This document shows positions 15,901-25,600 of a stretch of DNA of 64,000 bases, in pieces. The notes beneath the pieces were generated by a model. The model was not told the origin of the DNA and searched no databases. It saw only the letters and a list, made by a program, of their open reading frames with translations. The number at the start of each line of letters is the position of its first letter. Within the stretch, counting starts at the first letter, position 1. Made by a program: the position numbers and the translations under genes. Origin of the DNA: CAZSHG01 sp964606695 [NCBI: uncultured bacterium] (GTDB taxonomy: Bacteria > UBP14 > UBA6098). The stretch covers positions 1 to 64,000 of the forward strand of contig CAZSHG010000003.1 of NCBI GenBank assembly GCA_964606695.1, given 5' to 3'.

Positions 15901-18707
15901 GACGTGGAATTATCATAAGCCTGGCTTTGGGCCTGTTTTTTGCCGCAGTTTCATCTGCCCAAAAGGAACCCGAACCTTATATCAACCTGATATATCCCAA
16001 GGCCGATCCCACGCAGAATTCCCTGCTCCTCGACAGCTATCCAGCGAGCGGGGTGGGAAGTTACGCAACTCCTCAAAAACCCGTATTACTCAATCCGGCT
16101 TCTATGGCGACGGTCCCTCAGACGCAATTTGCCTTCGATCACCAGCGGTATTTCTGGGGTATAGGCGATAATCTCTATTCCAGCAGTTTCCTTTACGCCC
16201 AGCATTTCATTAACCGCGGTTTTGGCGTCTCGCTGGGTTATTTCGGCACCGAGATGATGGCCTCCCAATCCATCGCGCTACATTACGGCCAGAGGATAAC
16301 GCGTGCCGAAGACCCCCGCGAGGAAACGAATCGAGTCGGGCTTTTTGGCGGTATCTCAATCAGGCTTCGGCGAAAAGGATATTTTGAATCGAACTTCGAC
16401 CTCGCCGACCCGGGCGATCCTCTTCTCGCTAACAGACTGGCTAAGATCGCTTTCTCCGGCGGCGCAGGATTTACATATCAGGGCGAGGATTGGCGCGTTT
16501 TTATCGTTGGAGACGATCTGAACATGCCGAATATGGCACTCGAAACCGGCGTAACGGACCGCCTTCCGATGCAAATCCAGGCCGGAGGGGAATTTTATCT
16601 GCCCTGGGGGGAATTACGCGCAAATCCAGTGCTCACATATCATTCCGACTACGAAGACTTCGCGCAAGATATAGACCCTACCCTGACCATTCGCAAAGCC
16701 TTCATGGAAAATCAATTAGATTTAAGCCTGTCAGGCGGCAGATGGGCGCTTGGTATGGGAGTATATTACTTCCTCGGAGAACGTTCCGGCCCGGGTTTCG
16801 GGTATGAAATCTCGATGCCGACCGCGGGTATCAATAGTCCTTCTCACCGGTTGGCGTTCACCTATCGTCTTTCGCCGCCTCCCCCGGCTTATCCCGACCT
16901 TGCTGTTGACCGCGTTTACGCGGAGGGTTCGCCTATTATAGGCGGAGACCTCACGATACGCGCGGAAATAACCAACGAAGGAGTCCGCACGGCTTCGAAT
17001 ATCCCGGTTAACCTTGTTTCGGAAGGAAAAAGCCTGGGGATAGTAGAAATCCCAAAACTCGGTCCTAAGGAAAGCACGGTAGCCGAATTCCTTTGGCAAC
17101 CCGACGATTCCGGCGATTACGTCTTCGATGTCCGCGTGGACGACCGCGGAGGGCAGTTCCCTAAATTTGAGAGCGTTATACTGGAACTCGACGAAGCCAA
17201 CAATATCGGCCATTGCGACGCCAGGATATACGCTCCTCCGCATCCTACGATCGACGCCAAACCGCCGGGGTTAATGGTCACGCAACTCATTTCGGTGACG
17301 GAAGATGAACCCGTTGTGCCCCTTGTTTTTTTCGATTCCGCAGATAACGAGGTGGATTCTCGCTTCGACACGCTTCTTTCGATAATTGGCCAGAGACTTA
17401 TAGCAAATCCGAACGCGGACGTAATGGTCGAGGGCTATTTCAATCCGGGCGAGGTCGAGGACTTCGCCGCCGGATCCCTACTGGCCATGCAACGTGCGGA
17501 AAACGTCGTTAGGAAGATTGTTATAAAATTTCCTGAACTGCGCGAGAGGGTTAGGATTTCGGACGACCACGATTTAGAGCGTCTCCGGGCGGAAAAGGAA
17601 GATTTCGAAGGCACAAGGCTGGGGAAAATATACACCGCCCAGGAAAACAGAAGAGCTGAGTTGCGCGTTTACGCCAACCCTCCCCGCAACTGGCGGCTAT
17701 CGGACAGACAATTATACGCCGAAGACTACGAGACTATCGGAGAAAAACTTGATAATAATAGCCTTTTCGAGGTAGTCTGTATCGCGCCGGATATAGATTC
17801 CGCCTTCGCTATGGAGAGAAACGTTACGGATGAACTCGGCACACGTTATAGGGATAGGGTATTCGCCCGCGAAGCGCCCGGAGAAGATACTCGCGTCGTA
17901 GTAACGGCCGGAGCGATTCTATACAAACCTCGCGCCTTCGAAATTCCTTCGAGTGAACTCCGCATCGAACCGGGATTTGAAAAAACGGTTTTCGATTGCT
18001 ATCCCGGTAGCGAATCTGCGATTAAATATTCCAATATCCAGGTTTTCGACGATCACGCTAAAGTTATCTGGGATATGGAAGATAATGAAATGATCGAATC
18101 CGCGTCCTGGGACTGGAAAGTCGAAAACGGAAAGATGATCGAACCGGAACGCATCTATTACGCGGAACTCACGGTCAAAGACGAATTCGGTCAAATCGGG
18201 GAAAGCCCCCCTGAAACACTCAGAGTGATAAAATCGAATCGCAGGGACCTCTCGGAGAGGCTTATTTTAGTCCAATTCACCTTCGCCGGGGCCTACGGCG
18301 AACCGGACTACGCGTCGGTTCGGATGGAAAAACTCGCCAGAAAAGTTACAACCAGGATAGCTCAGGATGGTTCGTTACGGGTTATAATCGGCGGACATAC
18401 GGACATCGTCGGTGTCGAAAGCGGCAACATCAAGCTATCGAATCGGCGCGCGGAAGAACAATATCACACGCTCCGTAAATACATGATGCAAATCCTCTCG
18501 CTCAATTCCGAGGATCAGCTCGATGCCTGGCTTATTTCGCATAACTCGATTTTGTCTGCGCGGGGATACGGACCGTCCAGACCATATACGATTACCAGAG
18601 ACGTCGGCGGGGAAACCAAACAGATCCTTATCGGCGACAACTCGCTTCCAGAAGGGCGTATAACCAACAGGCGCGTCGAAATCGAATTCACACCCAGGCG
18701 TGAATGA
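15897..18707 (+). CDS. outer-membrane barrel fused to CARDB and OmpA-like domains
   Basis: 936 residues starting at a GTG that overlaps the previous stop. Signal peptide 1-21. About 35-320 is an outer-membrane barrel with the PorV/PorQ/PorP look (PVLLNPASMATVPQ, then alternating Gly/aromatic strands). About 330-430 is a CARDB domain (LAVDRVYAEGSPIIGG). About 480-590 resembles an OmpA-like domain (NPNADVMVEGYFNPGE, NRRAELRVYA). About 690-780 is Ig-like. About 790-930 is a second OmpA-like peptidoglycan-binding domain (VIIGGHTDIVG, NRRVEIEF). It occupies the place of the PilQ secretin after PilM/N/O-like genes. The domain set also resembles a fusion of the T9SS components PorP and PorE (known family knowledge; the equivalence is inference). 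Confidence 0.8.
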   Translation: MRRGIIISLALGLFFAAVSSAQKEPEPYINLIYPKADPTQNSLLLDSYPASGVGSYATPQKPVLLNPASMATVPQTQFAFDHQRYFWGIGDNLYSSSFLYAQHFINRGFGVSLGYFGTEMMASQSIALHYGQRITRAEDPREETNRVGLFGGISIRLRRKGYFESNFDLADPGDPLLANRLAKIAFSGGAGFTYQGEDWRVFIVGDDLNMPNMALETGVTDRLPMQIQAGGEFYLPWGELRANPVLTYHSDYEDFAQDIDPTLTIRKAFMENQLDLSLSGGRWALGMGVYYFLGERSGPGFGYEISMPTAGINSPSHRLAFTYRLSPPPPAYPDLAVDRVYAEGSPIIGGDLTIRAEITNEGVRTASNIPVNLVSEGKSLGIVEIPKLGPKESTVAEFLWQPDDSGDYVFDVRVDDRGGQFPKFESVILELDEANNIGHCDARIYAPPHPTIDAKPPGLMVTQLISVTEDEPVVPLVFFDSADNEVDSRFDTLLSIIGQRLIANPNADVMVEGYFNPGEVEDFAAGSLLAMQRAENVVRKIVIKFPELRERVRISDDHDLERLRAEKEDFEGTRLGKIYTAQENRRAELRVYANPPRNWRLSDRQLYAEDYETIGEKLDNNSLFEVVCIAPDIDSAFAMERNVTDELGTRYRDRVFAREAPGEDTRVVVTAGAILYKPRAFEIPSSELRIEPGFEKTVFDCYPGSESAIKYSNIQVFDDHAKVIWDMEDNEMIESASWDWKVENGKMIEPERIYYAELTVKDEFGQIGESPPETLRVIKSNRRDLSERLILVQFTFAGAYGEPDYASVRMEKLARKVTTRIAQDGSLRVIIGGHTDIVGVESGNIKLSNRRAEEQYHTLRKYMMQILSLNSEDQLDAWLISHNSILSARGYGPSRPYTITRDVGGETKQILIGDNSLPEGRITNRRVEIEFTPRRE

Positions 18708-18729
18708 TTTACTTCTTATTATTTTTCCT

Positions 18730-18758
18730 TTGACAAATACATAACTACTGCTTATAGT
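18730..18758 (+). promoter_or_regulatory. sigma70 promoter of secDF
   Basis: TTGACA (18730-18735), a 17-base spacer, TATAGT (18753-18758). It lies 65 bases before the secD ATG, immediately downstream of the barrel gene stop, so secDF is likely its own transcription unit. A second A/T-rich GATATATTAGG sequence at about 18789-18799 is nearer the start. Confidence 0.7.
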
Positions 18759-18822
18759 TCAAAATTCTGTCTTTTTTTCGGCAGAATAGATATATTAGGA
18801 TAATCTTATTCAAGGAGGATAA

Positions 18823-20925
18823 ATGCGCGGCGCGCAATTCTGGAGATTAGTTATTACAGGTGCACTACTCGTAGTGTCACTCTATTTCCTCTACCCGACT
18901 CTCAGGCTCAACATAATGTCGGAAGAGGATAAAATCGAGCAACCCGGCCTCGTAGAAGAATTAACGGCAAAAGGCATTAAACTGGGGCTGGACCTTCAGG
19001 GCGGGATGCACCTGCTTCTCGAACCGGATATAGTTACGATGTTATCGAATAGAGCAATCAAACGCGATGTGGCCCTGGTAAACACCCTCGAAGAAGCCGA
19101 GAAGATAGCGGACAGACAGAATAAAGATATTATCGAAGTCCTTCCCGCCGTTTTCAAACGTAACGATCTGGAAATGACTGAGTATTTCCCAGGCCTCGGT
19201 GGAAGCGAATCGGATATTATCACCGCAATCGAAAGAGAACGCTCGACGGCTATCGATGGAGCACTCGAGGTCGTCCGCAGTCGTGTTGACCAGTTCGGTG
19301 TAGCCGAGCCTATAATCCAAAAAGCCGCGAGCGACAGGATAATCGTGGAACTCCCCGGCGTCCAGGATGCCGAACAGGCACGCGAGTTAATCAAAGAGAC
19401 GGCAATCCTCGAATTCCAGCTCGTTCGCAGAGATAAAGAGGTATCGAAATTCGTCGATGAGGTCGATCGCGTTCTTCGCGAAAAACCCGACCTTCTCGCC
19501 CAGGCTTACCGCGAATCCTTCGCCGAAACACAGGCGGAAGAAGAAGCCGCCCGGATCCCCGAAGACGAAGAAGCCGAAACCGACATCACTACGGCGGAAC
19601 CGGATAGCGTGGTTCCCGAAAACAAGCCCGAAAAACCGACCATGGAAGATATAATGGCTGAAACCGATTCGGTCGAAACCGATATCCCGGAAACCGACGA
19701 AACCGAAACAACTCCTCCCGAAGAACCGGAAGAGGAAATAGTCGAGGAAACCAGGGAAGTCGTTACGGAAGAAGATTCGGTCGAATCGGTTACCAGCGCA
19801 GATCTCTTTGGCGAAGGCGAAGTCGATATTCCGGGCGAGGATGAGGGAATACCTTCCGATATAGAGGGCGAATCCCGCCCCTTCTCCGGCCTCGTGGAGG
19901 TCGAAGGCGACGTTATGATGGTGCCGCGTAGCGAATTTCTGGTAGTGTCCCGGCTAATAGAAATGCCGGAGGTCAGAACCGCTTTGCCCAGGGGTTCCGA
20001 ACTCGTATGGGGCTCTAAGGACGAAATCGTCCGCGGTATCCAGTACCGATTCCTTTATGTTCTCAATGATCGCGTGGAAATGACCGGCGATAGAGTCGAA
20101 AAAGCCAACTTTGGATTTGGAAGCGGCAACGATCCCCGAAGCGCGGGCAAGCCGGTAGTTAACCTGAGTTTCGATTCCAAAGGTAGCCGTATATTCTCTC
20201 AAGTTACGGGATCGAATATCGGGCGCAGGCTTGCTATTATACTTAACGAGAGAGTTTACAGCGCGCCGGTCATCAAGAGCAAGATAAGCTCGGACGCACA
20301 GATATCGAACATTCCCGACCTCGATGAAGCCAAGATGATAACCATCGTTCTCAAAGCGGGCGCTCTCCCGGTGCCTTTGAATATAAAGAGCGAAAGAACG
20401 GTGGGGCCGTCTCTCGGCGAAGACTCTATACGCAAGGGGGTTAGCGCTACAGTTATCGGCCTTATTCTGGTAGTCATCTTTATGGTGATTTATTACAAGG
20501 CCGCCGGCGTAATAGCCGATTTCGCACTCGTCATCAATATGATCGCGCTGATGGCGGGTATGGCGGCGTTCAGGGCTACTCTGACCCTGCCGGGTATCGC
20601 GGGTATCATCCTTACTATGGGCATGGCGGTCGATGCCAACGTGTTGATTTTCGAGCGCATCCGCGAAGAATTACGAACCGGAAAGACCGTCCGCGCGGCA
20701 ATCGATGCCGGTTATTCGCGTGCGTTCAGGACGATCGTCGATGCTAATATCACGACGCTTATTACCGCCGCAATCCTGTATAATTTCGGAACGGGGCCGG
20801 TAAAAGGCTTCGCCGTGACGCTCTTCATGGGTATCGTGATAAGTATGATTACAGCGATTATCGTGACAAGAATGATTTTCGAATTTATAACTTCTCGCCG
20901 TCAGGTCGAGAAACTAAGTATATAA
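18823..20925 (+). CDS. secD: protein translocase subunit SecD with acidic insertion
   Basis: 700 residues, against about 610 in E. coli. SecD works with SecF in the inner membrane and uses the proton gradient to pull exported proteins into the periplasm. Visible: first membrane helix at about 10-27, GLDLQGGMHL (about 47-60), the large periplasmic domain, RTVGPSLGEDSI (about 528), and five C-terminal membrane helices with MAVDANVLIFERIREE. Residues about 237-350 are an inserted run rich in Glu, Asp, Thr and Pro, not found in typical SecD. AAGGAGGA lies just before the ATG. secF follows 18 bases later. Confidence 0.97.
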   Translation: MRGAQFWRLVITGALLVVSLYFLYPTLRLNIMSEEDKIEQPGLVEELTAKGIKLGLDLQGGMHLLLEPDIVTMLSNRAIKRDVALVNTLEEAEKIADRQNKDIIEVLPAVFKRNDLEMTEYFPGLGGSESDIITAIERERSTAIDGALEVVRSRVDQFGVAEPIIQKAASDRIIVELPGVQDAEQARELIKETAILEFQLVRRDKEVSKFVDEVDRVLREKPDLLAQAYRESFAETQAEEEAARIPEDEEAETDITTAEPDSVVPENKPEKPTMEDIMAETDSVETDIPETDETETTPPEEPEEEIVEETREVVTEEDSVESVTSADLFGEGEVDIPGEDEGIPSDIEGESRPFSGLVEVEGDVMMVPRSEFLVVSRLIEMPEVRTALPRGSELVWGSKDEIVRGIQYRFLYVLNDRVEMTGDRVEKANFGFGSGNDPRSAGKPVVNLSFDSKGSRIFSQVTGSNIGRRLAIILNERVYSAPVIKSKISSDAQISNIPDLDEAKMITIVLKAGALPVPLNIKSERTVGPSLGEDSIRKGVSATVIGLILVVIFMVIYYKAAGVIADFALVINMIALMAGMAAFRATLTLPGIAGIILTMGMAVDANVLIFERIREELRTGKTVRAAIDAGYSRAFRTIVDANITTLITAAILYNFGTGPVKGFAVTLFMGIVISMITAIIVTRMIFEFITSRRQVEKLSI

Positions 20926-20943
20926 TCCTGAAGGAGATAGATC

Positions 20944-21858
20944 ATGGAATTCATGACAAATATCAACTGGGATTTCCTGGGACAGAAGAAGAAGGCCTAC
21001 ATAATCAGCGGTATTCTGATTATTATCGGAATAGTCGCTCTGATTGTCAACGGCGGCCCCTTATATAATATCGATTTCAAGGGCGGCGAGGTTATCGAAG
21101 TCGGGTTCAAAACCGATGTAAATATTGCGCAAACCCGCTCCCTCGTCGAAGAATTAGGCGTTTCCGACGCCGAAATACAGTCTATTGGAGAGGGTAACGT
21201 CCTTTTCCGCGTCCCCACGGATATCGAAACTGAACGCAAAAGCGATTTTCCCACGATACTCCTCAAAAGGCTTCGCGACCAATACGGCGATGAGAACGTG
21301 GAATTAAGACGTCAGGAAGTGGTCGGCCCAAAAGTGTCCGGCGAGTTGCGAAACCAGGCACTTTGGGCGACTATTTTCGCGCTGATGGGAATTCTCATCT
21401 ACGTGACAATACGCTTCAAATTCAGGTTTGGAGTGGCCGCGGTTATCGCCCTTTTCCACGACGTATTCATAACCGTCGGACTGTTGACGGTCCTCGGGCG
21501 CGAGATTTCATTGCCGGTAGTCGCCGCTTTATTGACCATCGTGGGTTATTCGATAAACGATACGATCGTTATTTCGGACAGGATTCGCGAGAACATCAGA
21601 ATCCTATATCGAGAAAAATTCGACAATCTCGTGAACAGATCCCTTAACCAGACTTTCAGCCGGACGATAATAACGAGTTTAGTGGTGCTTATCGTATTGC
21701 TATGTATCTTCTTTTTCGGCGGCCCGGTTATCCACGATTTCTCGCTGGCTCTGATAATCGGCACAATTATCGGAACTTATAGTTCGATATACGTTGTCAG
21801 CCCGATAGTCGTCGCCTGGGAAAACGCATCGCCCAAGAAGGTCGGTGGCAAGAGATAA
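20944..21858 (+). CDS. secF: protein translocase subunit SecF
   Basis: 304 residues, the usual length. It forms the membrane complex with SecD. Features: first helix at about 17-36, NIDFKGGEVIEVGF (the family's ID-FKGG motif), VVGPKVSGELRNQALWA at the entry to the second helix, and GYSINDTIVISDRIRENIR in the fourth helix region, with the conserved Asp. AAGGAG lies seven bases before the ATG. A rho-independent terminator follows at 21868. Confidence 0.97.
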   Translation: MEFMTNINWDFLGQKKKAYIISGILIIIGIVALIVNGGPLYNIDFKGGEVIEVGFKTDVNIAQTRSLVEELGVSDAEIQSIGEGNVLFRVPTDIETERKSDFPTILLKRLRDQYGDENVELRRQEVVGPKVSGELRNQALWATIFALMGILIYVTIRFKFRFGVAAVIALFHDVFITVGLLTVLGREISLPVVAALLTIVGYSINDTIVISDRIRENIRILYREKFDNLVNRSLNQTFSRTIITSLVVLIVLLCIFFFGGPVIHDFSLALIIGTIIGTYSSIYVVSPIVVAWENASPKKVGGKR

Positions 21859-21867
21859 TTTCGGGAA

Positions 21868-21896
21868 AAAATCCTCGCAACTCGCGGGGATTTTAT
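21868..21896 (+). terminator. rho-independent terminator after secF
   Basis: An 11-bp stem (AAAATCCTCGC paired with GCGGGGATTTT, one G-U pair), a five-base loop and an A/T-rich tail, 10 bases after the secF stop. Confidence 0.75.
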
Positions 21897-21934
21897 TATA
21901 ATTGCATTATAATAGACGTCTATTAGGAGGAAAT

Positions 21935-22468
21935 ATGAGCGCCGAATATCAAGCCCTTTCGCCTTCAGCCGAGGTTAAGGGCAATGCCATTCTCGCTATA
22001 CTCGACGGTATAATGTATCGCGACCTGGCCGAACAAATCCTGGCTAAACACGGATTAGCCGACATCGATCCCGAACAGTGGTATCCCGAACAAAGCTGGC
22101 TGGACGCATTCTCGGAAATTACAGCCGAACTTGGCGAAGCGGCTCTATACGCTATAGGCAGAGCGGTGCCACCGGTTGTCGATATCCCGGAAATGCAGGA
22201 TGTAGAAGAAGCGCTCAATCATCTGGACAAGGTATATCAGGCTCATCACAGAGGAGGCGAATCCGGCGGCTATGAGGTTACAATGCTCGGCTCGAATAGC
22301 GCGAGAATAGAGAGTAAAAATCCCCGACCATGCGCATACGATATGGGTTTGATCTCTGCTTACATTGAAAAATTTAACGGCGGCAAACGCGTAATGTTGA
22401 AACACGAAGACGAGATGTGTTGCCGTAATCACCATTACCACGAGTGCGTATATATAGCTACATGGTAG
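21935..22468 (+). CDS. V4R-like (4-vinyl reductase-like) domain protein, putative
   Basis: 177 residues from the ATG at 21935, with TAGGAGG five bases upstream. The N-terminal half is helical (LAILDGIMYRDLAEQIL). The C-terminal half shows a pattern like the V4R/heme-NO-binding fold: NPRPCAYDMGLISAYIEKF, then MLKHEDEMCCRNHHYHECVY. The paired Cys and His residues could bind a metal or haem. It has no signal peptide or membrane segment, so it is probably a soluble cytoplasmic sensor-like protein. It is flanked by terminators on both sides and so is transcribed alone. The family call is tentative. Confidence 0.5.
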   Translation: MSAEYQALSPSAEVKGNAILAILDGIMYRDLAEQILAKHGLADIDPEQWYPEQSWLDAFSEITAELGEAALYAIGRAVPPVVDIPEMQDVEEALNHLDKVYQAHHRGGESGGYEVTMLGSNSARIESKNPRPCAYDMGLISAYIEKFNGGKRVMLKHEDEMCCRNHHYHECVYIATW

Positions 22469-22492
22469 AAATCCGTCAAAACCGGTAATCCT

Positions 22493-22518
22493 AACCGCCG
22501 ATTTTTCGGCGGTTTTTT
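22493..22518 (+). terminator. rho-independent terminator
   Basis: AACCGCCGA, a four-base loop, TCGGCGGTT and a T-run. It ends the V4R-like gene. Confidence 0.9.
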
Positions 22519-22638
22519 ATTCCCCGTTATTCGTTCGTTGTTTGCGTCGAAACGGGTTAATTTTCTCTTTACCTTTTACGTCAAATTTCATATATTGTAA
22601 GTTAGCTGTTTGAAATTAGCATTCCAGGGGGAACGATT

Positions 22639-25600
22639 ATGAGTTATCTAAAAACATCAATATTGGCCTTCATATTGATTATTTCCATCGCAAATGCTAT
22701 TACCTTGCCCACCGGCGACAATGCAGAATTAACACTTTTGCCCGGCACCGATGAACATCCCTTGTTCCAATATCGTGGCACGGAAATCAACGCCGAAATA
22801 ATCGAAACCGATAGCGGTAATTTTGTTAATTTAGATTTTAACTCCGCGGGGATAGCCGGCGAATTAGGGTCGCCGCAATTACCGGTGCTCCACCGGATAA
22901 TCCAGATCCCTTTCGATTGCAGTCCCCGTATCCGGGTTCAAAATATCGAAACGGTCTCCTATAACCTGTTGGATTTCGGGATAGTAAATCAAATAATTCC
23001 CCGACAGGCGCCAATTCCTAAAATAAGGGGATACGAACCGGAATTTGAACTCGCCGAAGACGTTTACGACTCCGATAGATATATTTTCGAACGCAAGGTG
23101 GAGATTATCGATGTCCAGATTGCGCGCAATTACCGCATCGCACTGCTGGAAATTCGACCGGTAAACTACAACCCGGCAACGGGAGATATCGAAGTTATCC
23201 AATCGATGGAATTCGGGCTGGAATTCCCCGGAGCCGATATATCCGAAACCCGACGGATAAAGGAAAGATATTCTTCCAAAGCCTATGATACGGCAATCAA
23301 GCCGCTTATCGCTAATCCACATGCCTGGGAACCCCGATGGCTACCGGACGTCAACGCACTTGGATATCTGATAATCACCGGAAGCAGTTACACTGCGGGA
23401 ACGGATGAACTCGCTCATTGGAAAAGCAGGAAGGGATATTCGGTCAAAGTACGCACAGCAACCAGCCTGGGGGGAACGACAACCGGCATCCGCAATTGGA
23501 TTCTCGCGGAATACGATACAGCCACAATAGCCCCCACCTTCGTTCTCCTTATAGGCGATGTCGGCGACGTTCCGCGCTATACAGGGTCGGCTTCCGGCTC
23601 CGCCACCGATACCCCCTATGGCAATATGGATGGGAGCGGATATATCCCGGAGCTATTCGTCGGACGAATCTCCCCGGATAACGTCACTCAATTCAATCAC
23701 TTTATCGACCGCATAATAGACTACGAGCATTATAATATTCCCTCTGGCCACGATGATTTCCCTAACAAAGCTTGTTTTCTCGCCTCGGACGATCCAAGTT
23801 ACTGGTCGCTTGCTGAAGCTACCCATAGATACGCGGTCCAAACCCATTTCGGCCCGGCGGGATTCACCTGCGATACTATCAAAGCGCACAGCGATCCCCT
23901 CGCCGGGATACACGCCATCCAGGCGATAAACGACGGACGAATGATAGTGAATTATTCGGGACACGGCGGTTACTACTCCTGGGAAGCTCCCGAAATGGAC
24001 GCATCGGATGTCGAAGGTCTTACCAATTACGGCGAATATCCCTTCGTAATTTCCAACGCGTGCATCACAGGCAGTTATCACCTTAGCGAATGTTTCGGCG
24101 AGACGTGGATCCGTCAGATGGACAAGGGCGCTATCGGTTTCCTCGGAGCTTCCAACAATAGCTATTGGGACGAGGACGACGAGATGGAACGCCGTATGTA
24201 TGACGATACATTCGGAGACGAATACTATTTCATGGCCGGCATGATGTTACGCAGTCTGTATGGCGTATATCTGGAATATTCGAGTTCCGCGAACTATTAT
24301 TATGATATATACAATCTCCTGGGCGATCCCTCGGTCGCACTCTGGTTCAGGGCACCAAACGCTTTATCGGCAAGTCATCCTTCCACGATAGGTATCTCGG
24401 AGAATGTCTCTGTAAACGTTACATCCGGCGGTTCTCCCGTTAGCGATGCGCTTGTTTGCATCACGAACGACGAAAACGTCCATTCGGTGGGCTACACGAA
24501 TTCCTCGGGGAATGTTACATTGGGAACGATGGGTTCGGATGTCGGCGACACGTTGTGGGTAACCGCCACCGCCTATAATAAGATACCATACGAGGGCGTC
24601 ATTGTAGTCGGCGGTTCCGGCCCCTGGCTGAGCATCGACGATGTAACCACTGACGACCCCGACGGCGACAACGACGATATCATCGACATCGGTGAGGATA
24701 TCGATTTCACTATTGCGCTGACCAACACCGGTAGCGAAGACGCTTCATCGGTAACCGGTCGCCTTAGAAGCGCCAATCCGGCCGTTACGAGAATAGATTC
24801 CGTTAAATCTTATGGTAATATAAACGTCGGTGCAGTAGTTTCCAACGGCACGCCCTTCGTATGCCAGTTCGCCCCTTCGCTTGGAGACGGTGAAATCGTC
24901 CAGATGACGCTATTCGCAAACGATCCTACCGATACGAGCTGGAATTTAAATTTCACTGTCGAGATAGCCTCGCCTATGACGGCTTACAACTCCCATTCGA
25001 TAGACGATCCCGCCGGCGACGGCGACCATTACGCCGAACCCGGTGAAGATATTGAATTGGAGGTAAATATCGAGAACAACGGCGGCGAGACCGCGCGTTT
25101 TATGATGCTTGCTCTTACCACTTCCGACCCCTATCTTACGATTACTTCTTCTTCCAGCGGTATCGATTCGATTTCGCCGGGCGGCGTCAAAACCTGCAAT
25201 TCGCCATTTGAATTGTCGATAGACGCGGGTTGCCCGACACCCAGGCTGGCTCAGGTAATTATTTCCGCGGCTGACTACCGTGGCCCGACGTCGGTAGATA
25301 CATTCGGAATAACAATCGGCCAGGCCGGTTTCGCTGACGATTGCGAATCCGGGTCGGGCGGCTGGGATATTGTCTCCCACTGGAATATCTCGACGAGGAG
25401 ACGAAACACGCCCACACACGCCTGGTATTCCGGTATCGACGGCCTTTTCATGCATCACGATACTACCGATGCCATCCTCATTACGCCGGTAATAATCACC
25501 CCGGACACTCCCAGACTGACATTCTGGCATTATTACTTCACCGAACATTCCTATGACAGTTGCTTCGTGGATTATTCCACCGACGGCGGATCCAGCTGGT

